Shown: positions 8,949 to 17,568, numbered from the stretch's first letter. The stretch is DNA of 34,133 nt from Zygnema cylindricum (GCA_037447655.1 JBBHKE010002871.1:186811-220943), one strand, 5' to 3'. Numbers and translations are program-made. The notes: a model not told the origin generated them from the sequence alone.

Positions 8949-10298
8949 GAAATTGAACCGGATGGTTTGATTGCTCAGATTTCAGAGCTTAAGGGTGATT
9001 TGACTCTTTGGCACTATCGAATGTGCTATACATCCGAGGGTAGTTTGAGGCGGATGATTAAAGTGGGATGTGCGAGAGGTTTGGATTTGACATCGGGAGA
9101 AAAAGTAAATGGATGCGAAGGATGTAACCAAGGGAGGCGAATTCGGAAGCCTCACCCGGCTAAAGATATAAAATTCAGATTCGAAAAACCCCTCGATTTG
9201 GTCCATGTCGATTTATGTGGACACATTAAACCGGAAAGTATTGGAGGAAATAAATATTTAATGGTGATTGTGGATGATTACTCACGATTTTCTTGGGTAA
9301 TCCTCCTGAGTTCAAAATCTGAAGCTCTTGAGAGATTTAAGGAGTGGCATGTCATGGCGGAGAGACAATGCGAAAGAAAATTGAAATCAATTCGAACCGA
9401 CAATGGTGGTGAATTCCTCGCATTTGATGGATATTGTCGAGAATGGGGAATTAAGCATCAGTTGACGGCTTCTTACTCCCCGGAATCCAATGGAGTTGCT
9501 GAACGAAAAAATCGGACATTACAAGAAATGGTCCGCTCCATGGTGCACGCATCCGGTCTTTCAATGTTGTTTTCGGGAGATGCGATTTTGACCGCCAACT
9601 ACATTTGTAATCGGCGGCTTACTTCAATTTCAGGTGATAAGACTCCTCACGAGTTATGGTACGGCAGAAAACCGACTCTTCATCACCTTCGGATTTGGGG
9701 ATGCCAAGCGACCGTCTATGTGGAATCGCAAAAGAGAAAAGGAAAATTTGGGGCAAAGAGTTGGACCGGAATTTTCGTCGGCTATAGTTCAATAGGAAAT
9801 CTATACCGAATCTATGATCCGGTTAATCGTACAATTATTGAATCCCAGAATGTAGATTTCCATGAAGACTTAAAATCAGCAATTGAAAAATCGGCAAAAT
9901 CTCAAAAAAATCTCGATTTTCTTGAAGAAGACGAAATTGCTCAATTTCCAAATATTGAAGGATCGGATTCAGAAAATGAACCTGAGTCGGAGTCTAATGT
10001 TAAGAGGGGGAAAAGAAAATTGGACATTAAGGATGAAATTGGGGACATTGACATTGAATCTCAAAGTGTCAATTCCCGAATGTCTTCGGAATCTCGAAAT
10101 TCTCAAGATTCTAAATCTAGTTTGCCGAGTGTAACTGAAATGGGACCGAATGTTAAAAAAGATGTGCAATTACGGAGAAGTATAAGAGATACAAGGGGAA
10201 GGAAACCGACACGTTTGTCGTATGATAAAAAACGGGGAAATGCCAAAAATACTCACTACTTTATTTCGGCGTCGAGAGAGGAGGATTTCCTCCTCTAG
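8949..10298 (+). CDS. Integrase segment of the polyprotein
   Basis: In frame with gag-protease beyond the TGA. It begins with the GAG-pre-integrase zinc region (LWHYRMCYTSEGSL ... CEGC); the second His of the HHCC set, present as His in the relic (RMCH), is Tyr here. The catalytic core has the first Asp in HVDLCGH, the second in RTDNGGEF and the Glu in NGVAERKN, with only 33 residues between the last two. A GKFGAKSWTGIFVGYS segment and a polar acidic tail follow. It ends at TAG 10296-10298. No ATG lies at the segment start, so expression needs continuation from upstream. Confidence 0.88.
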   Translation, partial: EIEPDGLIAQISELKGDLTLWHYRMCYTSEGSLRRMIKVGCARGLDLTSGEKVNGCEGCNQGRRIRKPHPAKDIKFRFEKPLDLVHVDLCGHIKPESIGGNKYLMVIVDDYSRFSWVILLSSKSEALERFKEWHVMAERQCERKLKSIRTDNGGEFLAFDGYCREWGIKHQLTASYSPESNGVAERKNRTLQEMVRSMVHASGLSMLFSGDAILTANYICNRRLTSISGDKTPHELWYGRKPTLHHLRIWGCQATVYVESQKRKGKFGAKSWTGIFVGYSSIGNLYRIYDPVNRTIIESQNVDFHEDLKSAIEKSAKSQKNLDFLEEDEIAQFPNIEGSDSENEPESESNVKRGKRKLDIKDEIGDIDIESQSVNSRMSSESRNSQDSKSSLPSVTEMGPNVKKDVQLRRSIRDTRGRKPTRLSYDKKRGNAKNTHYFISASREEDFLL

Positions 10299-10304
10299 CA
10301 ATCA
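10277..10304 (+). promoter_or_regulatory. Candidate stop-codon readthrough signal between integrase and RT
   Basis: A perfect hairpin (arms 10277-10285 and 10288-10296, 2-nt loop) ends on the T of TAG 10296-10298, which is followed by CAA TCA. This matches stop-CARYYA, the context shown to give leaky termination in tobacco mosaic virus and used by the soybean copia element SIRE1 before its envelope-like ORF. The relic at 2419-2440 has the same hairpin and TAA CAA TCA at the same codon. The downstream frame is the same frame and has no ATG until 10617, inside the RT core. Readthrough is inferred. Confidence 0.6.
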
Positions 10305-11729
10305 CTTTGTGAAAATTCTGTCGGTGACCCTCAATCTTTTACCGAAGCGAGAAATTCAGAAAATTGGGAGTCAAAATGGCAACCGGCTTGGGAAAGAGAA
10401 TTCAAGTCCATTGTTGAAAATCGTACATTCGAGGAAGTAGACTTCCCGGAGGGGAAGAAGGCGATTGACGCGAAGTGGATCTTTAAGACCAAAACTGGTG
10501 CTACCGGAGAGGTGGTCAAATACAAGGCTAGGTTAGTTTGCAAAGGATTTCAGCAACGGGAAGGAGTAGATTACACGGAGACATATGCGCATGTAGTTAA
10601 ATTCGACTCGTTACGGATGATTGTGGCGATTGCTGCATCCGGTAAAAAGCACATCCATCAAATGGATGTGGAGACGACATTCTTAAATGGCGAACTTGAA
10701 GAAGAAGTATACATGAAGGTTCCGGAAGGAGTTGTGTCAAAGGAAGGGAAGGTATGGCGGCTGCGAAAGTCTCTCTACGGCTTTAAGCAAGCGCCTCGTA
10801 CTTGGTACTTACGACTACATTCCGTACTTACCGAATTTGGATTTGTTCGAACTACCTCAGATTCGGGAGTTTATATTAAGGGGGAAGGAGAAGATCAAAT
10901 TATCTTCTCAGTTTATGTTGATGATTTTCTGATGACTTCTGACAGTCTGCACAAAATCAATGAATTGAAGGCTTATTTGCGCCTTCACTTCAAGGTGACG
11001 GATTTGGGAGAAGTTCGTTACATATTGGGGATTGAGGTGATTCGTCACCATAATGGTGGCATTAAATTAAACCAAGCTCAATATTGCAGGGAAGTTCTAA
11101 CACGGTTTGGCATGCTGAATGCAAAACCGATTTCTACTCCCTTCGATCCAAAAGTGCAGATTTGTAAATTTGAGGAGGAGACAGATGTTAAAGTTTCATA
11201 TCGGGAAGCGATCGAAAGTTTGATGTACCTCAGCGTAGGTACAAGGCCTGACATATCGGCAGCAGTTTCAGTTGTCAGCCGATATTGCCATGCGCCGAAG
11301 AAGGCTCACTGGGAAGCCGTGAAGCGTATATTTCGATATCTGGCCGGTACGATCGACATCGGCCTATTATATAAATCGAATGGAAGTTTGGAGTGTATCG
11401 GATACTGTGACGCAGATTGGGGAGGCGATTTTGACTCCGGAAAGTCAACTTTCGGATACGCTTTTGTTTTGAGTGGAGCGGCAGTTTCGTGGAGTTCGAG
11501 ACTCCAACCGACCGTCGCGTTAAGTTCTACTGAAGCTGAGTATATGGCGGCTTGCCATGCCGCAAGAGCGTCAGTCTGGTTAAAAGAAATGTTATTTGAA
11601 TTAAAAGTTCCTATTGGATGTTTGCAAATTCTTACAGATAGCATGAGTTCTATGGCATTAGTTAAAAATCTGTATTTCATAAACGTACGAAGCATATCCG
11701 CATTCAATGGCATTTCGTGCGTGACCTAG
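10299..11729 (+). CDS. Reverse transcriptase-RNase H segment
   Basis: In frame after the TAG. The RVT_2 region starts near EGKKAIDAKWIFKTK (about 10450) and has VKYKARLVCKGF, QMDVETTFLNGELEE and an intact catalytic box SVYVDDFLMT (about 10908-10937), followed by LGIEVIR and TRPDISAAVS. RNase H follows with YCDADWGGD, KSTFGY, SWSS and LSSTEAEYMA; acidic residues are present. After ALVKN the frame runs into unrelated residues and stops at 11729, because one base is missing near 11670. The true end continues in another frame to 11851. Confidence 0.9.
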   Translation, partial: QSLCENSVGDPQSFTEARNSENWESKWQPAWEREFKSIVENRTFEEVDFPEGKKAIDAKWIFKTKTGATGEVVKYKARLVCKGFQQREGVDYTETYAHVVKFDSLRMIVAIAASGKKHIHQMDVETTFLNGELEEEVYMKVPEGVVSKEGKVWRLRKSLYGFKQAPRTWYLRLHSVLTEFGFVRTTSDSGVYIKGEGEDQIIFSVYVDDFLMTSDSLHKINELKAYLRLHFKVTDLGEVRYILGIEVIRHHNGGIKLNQAQYCREVLTRFGMLNAKPISTPFDPKVQICKFEEETDVKVSYREAIESLMYLSVGTRPDISAAVSVVSRYCHAPKKAHWEAVKRIFRYLAGTIDIGLLYKSNGSLECIGYCDADWGGDFDSGKSTFGYAFVLSGAAVSWSSRLQPTVALSSTEAEYMAACHAARASVWLKEMLFELKVPIGCLQILTDSMSSMALVKNLYFINVRSISAFNGISCVT

Positions 11730-11851
11730 TTGCACAAAAGGAAATTCAGTTTCAATATATTTCTACCTTGGAGGAAGCCGCAGATATGTTGACGAAGGCG
11801 GCAGTTGCAGATGTACTTTTGAGAGGGAGACCAAAACTAGGGTTGATATAA
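11672..11851 (+). pseudogene. Frameshifted C-terminal end of RNase H
   Basis: The shifted frame carries the usual copia ending, with VFHKRTKHIRIQWHFVRD, then FQYISTLEEAADMLTKA, and a TAA at 11849-11851 close to the polypurine tract. Comparing frames, one base appears deleted in AAAATCTGTA near 11670, where family members have Asn-Pro. The shift removes the last ~60 residues from the product. Confidence 0.85.
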
Positions 11852-11872
11852 TTCGTTATTAATTCACACATT

Positions 11873-11883
11873 GAAGAGGGGGA
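11873..11883 (+). other. Polypurine tract
   Basis: GAAGAGGGGGA lies one base before the 3' LTR and is the expected plus-strand primer site. Confidence 0.93.
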
Positions 11884-11884
11884 T

Positions 11885-12431
11885 TGTTAGGAATTCAATG
11901 TGTAAATTATGTTCAGTCTCGCGTTTTAATTCAGTTTGCGTTCTCAGTTATATATTAATGTTCAGTTGACGTCGGCAGGTTATGTTTTCCCGATACTCCC
12001 TGTTTAGTTTGAGTGTTTGTTAAGGTTCGTGACATGTGGTACTGTACGGTTGGTGAATTCTTTAGTGCGTAGAACCGTGGTACAGTCTTAGGTCCAGGTC
12101 ATGTTCGGTTTCGGCGCACTAATGTCTTATTTGGCGTTTCAACGCCTAAGTGTCAAAAATTGGTGAAAGTGGAGTCTGAGTGGAACTGTGACAGAAGTAG
12201 TATAGTTCTGTCTTCTGGTGATGTTGGAAGAAAGTATTTTTAGGAGGAGTGTAGTATAGTTTGATATATCAGAAAAGGAAGTGAAGTTGAAGGAAGAAAG
12301 GGGATGTAAAAATTCGATTGAATATATTTTCTATTTGGTCGAGTTCCTTTATTATCTGTGACTTTTCTGATGTCTGGTATATCTCAATGCTTCCGCTGAA
12401 GATGTATGCATAAATGTTCCTTTTTATAACA
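11885..12431 (+). repeat. 3' LTR of the complete copia element
   Basis: 547 bp, TGTTAGG to TATAACA. Compared with the 5' LTR I count five substitutions and one extra T (near 12362). The right copy of the target duplication AATAT follows at 12432-12436. Confidence 0.95.
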
Positions 12432-12436
12432 AATAT

Positions 12437-12637
12437 GAAACTACGTGAAAAAGTTACTCCTAATGTCCACAGCGAATCTAACAAATACTCGTCCGGATAT
12501 TGCGGTGGTAGTTTCAACTATAAGTCGATTCTGTCATGAACCAAAAAAATCGTATTGGGAGGCAATCAAGCACATCTTCCGATATTTGGCCGGTACGATT
12601 GAGGTTGGTCTAACGTACAAATTGGCAAGTTAATTGG
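12437..12637 (+). pseudogene. Copia family 1 RT/RNase H fragment (plus strand)
   Basis: The translation NTRPDIAVVVSTISRFCHEP... through YLAGTIEVGLTYKLAS matches RT just before RNase H. It begins around the YREAI block, which is the part following the end of the fragment at 580-896, so both could be halves of one old plus-strand copy. A TAA follows KLAS and similarity ends at about LD, close to where the minus-strand relic also ends at 1405. Confidence 0.78.
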
Positions 12638-12834
12638 ACAGTCCAAGGTCGCAAACGGTCAACCGAAACCGAGACCGACCGTTAACCGACCGCCCGCGCC
12701 GGATCTGGAACGGATTCGGTTCCAAATTTTGTGGGCCGGGCGATTGCGGGTGGTCGATTCACCAGAAAAAAAAAGTCGGTTACAGTCGGTTAACCAGAAA
12801 ACAAAAAAAAAGAAAATTTTGTACCGTCCATTAC
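12638..12834. other. Noncoding stretch with ACCGAC/GTCGGT inverted motifs
   Basis: Several copies of ACCGACCGTTAACCGAC-like sequence on the left (about 12670-12695) face GTCGGTTACAGTCGGTTAAC on the right (about 12775-12795). They may be the arms of a decayed inverted-repeat element. No gene is seen. Confidence 0.4.
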
Positions 12835-12942
12835 TGTTGGGTATCGGGTAAATTCATATCGCGATAATTTCTAATCGAATATCGATCCAGCAGAATCCTC
12901 GATATATAGTACCGAGACCAGCATAAATTATCGCGATATATA
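12835..12942 (+). repeat. TATCGCGATA dispersed repeat, copy 1
   Basis: A block of about 108 bp starting GTTGGGTATCGGGTAAA with two palindromes TATCGCGATA at 12857-12866 and 12929-12938. The reverse complement of 18010-18126 aligns with it over its whole length (GTATCRGGTAAA, core palindrome, CTCGATATAT, ACCG, core palindrome). Confidence 0.75.
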
Positions 12943-13105
12943 GTAATTTTTAAATTTAATATTTTATATTTTTATATAATATGTTATTTTAGCGAAAAAG
13001 ACAAATTGTCTGATACGCCACGTACGACGTGATTTTCGTTCCGTGACTAAAGGTAGACGCCGCAAAATGCAACCGACAAAAAATTACTAATTCTGTAATT
13101 CATAT

Positions 13106-13597
13106 CATAGTTCAAAAGTAGGCATTTTTATGGTAGGCCTTTGGTAGGTGCACAAAACTCTCGCAGAGTAGGCATACTGTATGTGTGTGCGTTTGTGCAC
13201 ACTTTTGTATAAACGTACGAATCTGACGTATGATCATAGTAAGCGCACTCCGCTGGACGAAATTTTAAGCGAACTGACACAGCGTAGGATGAGTTGTATT
13301 ATGGGCTTTTCATGTGATCTTCTTAGATCGTTACTCTGATCAGCGACCGTCCGATCGTCCGAATCTGACGGTTTAAATAAAAAACACCTCAAAACTCACG
13401 GAATTTTTTTTTTGTCCGAATGTTTTTCAAAATTTAGACATGACGTTTAATTCTCTCTCGATCGATGTGCAACTCAACCCTGTTACTATTTTTTTTCATT
13501 TTGCGACCAATACAATATGGGTCTTAAGGCCATATTGTATGTTTTGCATACAATAGGCATATTGTATGGGCCTACTTTCACCTACTTTTGAACTATG
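13106..13597 (+). mobile_element. MITE copy B (hAT-like, non-autonomous)
   Basis: A 492-bp element with ends CATAGTTCAAAAGTAGG and its inverse, flanked by a perfect 8-bp target duplication ATTCATAT (13098-13105 and 13598-13605). It has no coding capacity. It contains a subterminal palindrome (ACAATATGG ... CCATATTGT) near the right end and GATC-rich short palindromes in the middle. Copy A is its near-identical inverse; copy C is an internally deleted version. Confidence 0.9.
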
Positions 13598-13605
13598 ATT
13601 CATAT

Positions 13606-14128
13606 AATTAATTATTAAGGATATGGCTACATCAGGAGGTCTCTGTAATTGTACGGACAGCAAAGTTTTTGTATTACAGAGGCCTCGGTTACATCCCGTA
13701 TCGTGTGTAAAAAAGTTTTTACGTACGTGTTCTGATTTGAGTGCTCCACGTCAGCTAACGATCAAATCTCTTAAATCGTCAAAAATCTGGAAACCGACCA
13801 TTTTCGTCTGAAAATCCGTACTTGCTTATTCCGTACATGTACTTCATAAGTGTACCGCGTCAATGTACCTTAGAGATCTCCTTCACTCTGCTGACTTTCA
13901 GGAAAATACCGTATTTCTTTTCGGCAAATATTTTACGGTCACCTTGTCCGAAGGCACGTGACTTTGGAGACCTGTGAAAACTTTCATTTTATTTTTGCTT
14001 TGCCCTTTTTCTAAAAGGGGAAAGCACTGTAGTCGCATTCGTCTCTGGTGACAACGATAATTGATCGTCGATTGTTTCTGTGTAAGATCGTGAGGCGTTG
14101 AGTGATTTGAGTTCCGATTGGCTTTGTC
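13606..14128. other. Noncoding stretch
   Basis: An imperfect 12-bp inverted repeat (GGTCTCTGTAAT and ATTACAGAGGCC) lies near 13638-13684. No supported gene or known element is seen. Confidence 0.4.
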
Positions 14129-14223
14129 ATGTACCAATTTTGTTGTACTGAAAAGAGACACGTGGTAAAATCTTATTTGTTTTATTTCGCGTGTTATCGC
14201 GCAAAATGTCGTGTCATCAATTA

Positions 14224-14435
14224 CGGTAGAGTAACGTACAGTATCGTACCCTTAATTTCTGCGCGAGCGATCCCGTCACATCACGCCACTTTGTCGTGTT
14301 CTGAAAATTTGTACACATGCGTAATTTAAATGTTGGCGTGACGTACGATGTGTCATGTTATGAATACCGGTAGAGTAACGTACAGTATCGTACTTTTTAT
14401 TTTGGCGCGTGCGATCCCGTCACATCACGCCACGT
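14224..14435. repeat. Duplicated ~68-bp block with 144-bp period
   Basis: CGGTAGAGTAACGTACAGTA at 14224 and GCGATCCCGTCACATCACGC at 14267 both recur 144 bp later (14368 and 14411) with the same spacing. Between and outside these blocks the copies are diverged, as if only the core has been retained. Confidence 0.8.
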
Positions 14436-15340
14436 TAACCGTACACTACGCCGCGAATCGTAATTACAATAAATAACGCTAATTCGGTCGCCCTAAATTT
14501 CGAGTCTCTCACGTTAAATAGAATAAATGATTTTAAATTTTTCGTTATACTATTTAAGGTAAGGTTTAATTAGCGTACAAAAATCTAATATAGGTTCGCT
14601 ATAAATAATTGTAAAAAGGTATAAATAATGATTTATTAGGATCGCGCTCGCACGTGAAATCGCACTAAGCAAAATAATCAAAATAATATTACTTTAACAA
14701 TATAGTAAATGTATTGTACGCCCGCAAAATTGTACTTTTATGAGTAAAAAGGTACAAGTAATGATTTAATACAGGTCGTTATCATGTAACTACGTTTAAA
14801 CAAACCGCGTAGTGCAAACGTTATAGTGACGATAAACTGTACGTTATGTCAGATTTTGTACGAATACCTTATTTACAGTAGATGTATTAGCGCGCCAAAT
14901 TAGAGTACTCAAATAAATTAGAGTATAATTCCTTTTTGAAAAAGTTCTATCACACAAATTAGAGTTCATAACTCTAATTTTATTTTTCTTTTTTTTTACT
15001 CTATTTTTTTTTTTACTCTAAATACAATTCGCGGAGTAGTGTTATGTATCGGGTCTATCCTTATCGTGATAAAACAGATACCAATAGTTATCGGTTATCG
15101 AACAATGAGGGGTGAGGTATATCGCTCCGGAACCAACAATATTTTTACCTTCTATAACTGTAAAAATATAGTATACTATAACATAGTATTTCATATCAAA
15201 TTAATTATATCTCTACATTATGTAGTGTGGCATGCCACGTATGGCAATCCTTTTTGTACTTTCGTACAATCAATCAGCATTATTAATTAGAATTTGGACA
15301 TGATTGCGTGTAGCTTTTTATGTTTTATAACTCTAATACT
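14436..15340. other. AT-rich noncoding stretch with TTAGAGTT palindromes
   Basis: A perfect inverted repeat (AAATTAGAGTT at 14956-14966, AACTCTAATTT at 14970-14980) and single copies of the same motif recur here. A block beginning AATAACGCTAATT at about 14470 resembles one at about 18143. A weak TATCGTGATA-containing relative of the TATCGCGATA repeat lies at about 15043-15140. No gene is supported. Confidence 0.45.
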
Positions 15341-16150
15341 GTATTTGGAATCAAACATTTCTCCGCAAATTGCACGTACCAGTACACCGTGAATCGTTGA
15401 TCATTGACCAAAATCCTACGGCTTGTCAAACATTCGGCCATGCGGCTTGTCAAACATTCGGCCAAGGCTGCCTGATCCATTTTTCCGGCCATATTTTCTC
15501 ATTTTCTTAACCAAATTTCACACTGCTATACTTGACGTAACGAGTTTTCGACCTTTTTTTTCCTCATACTAAATCTAGCGTCTTCCACTGGCTTTTTTCA
15601 TCCTGCTTGTTGTTGCATGCATCAACCTTCTTTCTTCTTTCAAATTTTCACCTCTTTCCTTTTAACTTGTCACGTGCTTTCACAGCCGACACTACATTGT
15701 AAGGACTAACACAGTGTGGACACCTTCGTTTGCCAATTACGCGGCTTGCTTGGGTATTTTTTGGTGAGTGGGCACTTGCACACCTTAGTGAGCGTGTTTA
15801 ATCTTCCACAACGCGAGTGGCACACGAGAACCGATGAGCGTACCAAACTAATGTAGATTCAACGACTCAGCCGGCTAAGGAATTGCAACTCCAAGCAGCG
15901 GAAAAAAAAATGAAAAATAACAAAACGGAACAAAACAACAAAACCATTGCTAAAGATCACGGGTTCAGATTCGGGGTTTAGTGTCTTGATGCGGGTTTTA
16001 AGAAATCCCATTAAGTATTAGAAAGAAAGAAAAACATCTACGAAACAAAAAACGAAACAAAACAATAAACACCATCGCGAACAGTCACGGCGATTTATTT
16101 CGGCTTAGTATCTTGTTTTTCACATAACTACTTTTCTATAGCCCCCCATA
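15341..16150. other. Noncoding stretch with a 24-bp tandem repeat
   Basis: A 24-bp unit starting CGGCTTGTCAAACATTCGGC occurs twice at 15419-15442 and 15443-15466 with one difference. Nothing else recognisable is present. Confidence 0.5.
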
Positions 16151-16915
16151 CAAGATGAGCGTCACTCTCTCTTTCCACATCATCTCTCATACATCCACGT
16201 GCACGGATCGCCTTCTCTTGATTGTCACACCCTTCCAAATCGTCTCCTCCGCCACCAATCGTCGCACCCTAACCTAAACTCTTTCACCAAAATGCTCCCA
16301 CTACTCCCACACCCTCGCCCCAAAATGGGCAAGCCACCCTCTACCCTCACCCACACGTCAATATTGTCGTTCTCATCGTCAAGAGTAACCCTAAGCTTTG
16401 TGTTTGTCCCTCTGTTTGGACCCTCATCTTCCTCCGACCCCATTGGACACCCATTCACCCCCTCTTTTAACAGACTTACTCTAAGGTAAACTGTACCAGT
16501 TTTGTCGCCCAATCCTTCTCACTCACACATCCCATCTCCCTCTCAGGTCTTTGTTTGTGGGTCTCCCCATTCAGTACACATTTCTTGTCATTGTTCTTCG
16601 CATGTCACCCTTTTTGTCTACTTTTCCTACATCCTTGTCCAGATTACGCAAAGCCTTATGTTGTAGGTGTTAGTTGAGCTTGACATGTAGAAGCTTGTCC
16701 CTAGATCCTTCTAAATTTTTCTAATGCCCAAGACGGGCCTTCTACCAACACTTCCCCCCCGACAACGCCACCCCTCTCACCACGATTGGGATTTTGTAAG
16801 CAATCTTAATGTTTTAGGATGTTACCATTTGGGTTACCCTAGACTGCAGTTCTACTCGTGCATTACTCCTAACCTTCGATAAGTATCTGAAGCATTTTGT
16901 TTTCTGTTTGGGCTT
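16151..16915. other. C-rich, pyrimidine-biased block, no supported gene
   Basis: Composition changes sharply to C/T-rich on the plus strand. Open frames of about 95 codons exist on both strands (16199-16489 plus; 16225-16512 minus) but the minus frame starts at TTG, and neither has a recognisable motif. A GTAAAC at about 16487 and a CTCTCAG at about 16541-16547 could be intron ends (about 60 bp apart), so a decayed exon pair cannot be excluded. Confidence 0.3.
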
Positions 16916-16968
16916 TAGGTGGATGACATAGTCATGCCGCATCCTATCGGTTGCTCGCACTCACGATA

Positions 16969-17050
16969 TGTGGCACGCTTGCACGATTTTTGGCACGCGC
17001 GCACGGTATTTTGCATGCACGCACGATTTCTTGCACGCACGCTTAGTTTG
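16969..17050. repeat. Degenerate minisatellite of GCACGC-N-GCACGATTTTTTG units
   Basis: About four imperfect units of 20-22 bp combine alternating CACG/TGCA with T-runs. The alternating purine-pyrimidine cores are self-complementary. Confidence 0.65.
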
Positions 17051-17184
17051 TTTCGCGATATCTTCGATTTATCTATTTGAGACGTGTACGCGATTCGCAT
17101 GCATGTTTCGTTTGAACGTGTACCGATTTTCCTGCGATATGTTTCGTTTCGTGCGTAAGTACACGATTTTGGAGTATGGACGCG

Positions 17185-17194
17185 NNNNNNNNNN

Positions 17195-17223
<29 letters not shown>
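17185..17223. other. Assembly gap (10 N) beside a 29-T homopolymer
   Basis: N at 17185-17194 followed by T at 17195-17223. The gap length is probably nominal, and sequence on its two sides may not be truly adjacent. Confidence 0.95.
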
Positions 17224-17225
<2 letters not shown>

Positions 17226-17270
17226 GAGCTTCGATTATGATTAGGCGTTGTATGCGGATTGTATTTTTAC

Positions 17271-17568
17271 CATAGTTCAAAAGTAGGCGTTTTTATGGAA
17301 GGCCTTTGGTCGGCGCCTTTATCGTATGCTGTGTTGGGGGCGTTTCACGTGATCTTCTTAGATCGCTACTTTGATCAGCGACCGTCCGATCGTCCGAATC
17401 TGACGGTGTAAATAAAATTGGTCCGAATGTTTTAAATGGTCCAATTTTTGGTCCGAATGTTTAATTTGTCCGTATTCCGCATACAATATGGATCTTGAGG
17501 TCATATTGTATGTTTTACATACAATAGGCATATTGTATGGGCCTACTTTCACCTACTTTTGAACTATG
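17271..17568 (+). mobile_element. MITE copy C, internally deleted
   Basis: A 298-bp element with the same ends and orientation as copy B and a perfect 8-bp target duplication ATTTTTAC (17263-17270 and 17569-17576). About 190 bp of interior are missing relative to copy B, and a GGTCCGAATGTTT(T) motif is repeated inside. An intact duplication with a deleted interior suggests that the shortened form itself moved, as MITEs do. Confidence 0.88.

Larger units (their letters stand above)
6314..12431 (+). mobile_element. Complete Ty1/copia LTR retrotransposon (family 1), recent insertion
   Basis: A 6118-bp element with matching LTRs, a primer-binding site, a gag-protease-integrase-RT-RNase H frame and a polypurine tract. 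It is flanked by a perfect 5-bp target duplication AATAT (6309-6313 and 12432-12436). The LTRs differ by five substitutions and one single-base indel, so the insertion is recent. Integrase preceding RT defines the copia order. The polyprotein frame is interrupted by TGA at 8946, TAG at 10296 and a one-base deletion near 11670, so this copy is probably not autonomous unless the TAG is read through and other copies supply function. Confidence 0.95.

Noticed and set aside
10299-11729. Independent RT gene with its own start
   Set aside because: No in-frame ATG before the RT core; homology is continuous across the TAG, so it is part of the polyprotein frame.
16225-16512. 95-codon minus-strand frame in the C-rich block
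   Set aside because: It starts at TTG, not ATG, has no recognisable motif, overlaps an equally long plus-strand frame, and long frames are expected in a C-rich tract.
16915-17280. Frames crossing the N gap and T-run (both strands)
   Set aside because: Poly-Lys/poly-Phe comes from the homopolymer and unknown residues from the gap; not a gene.
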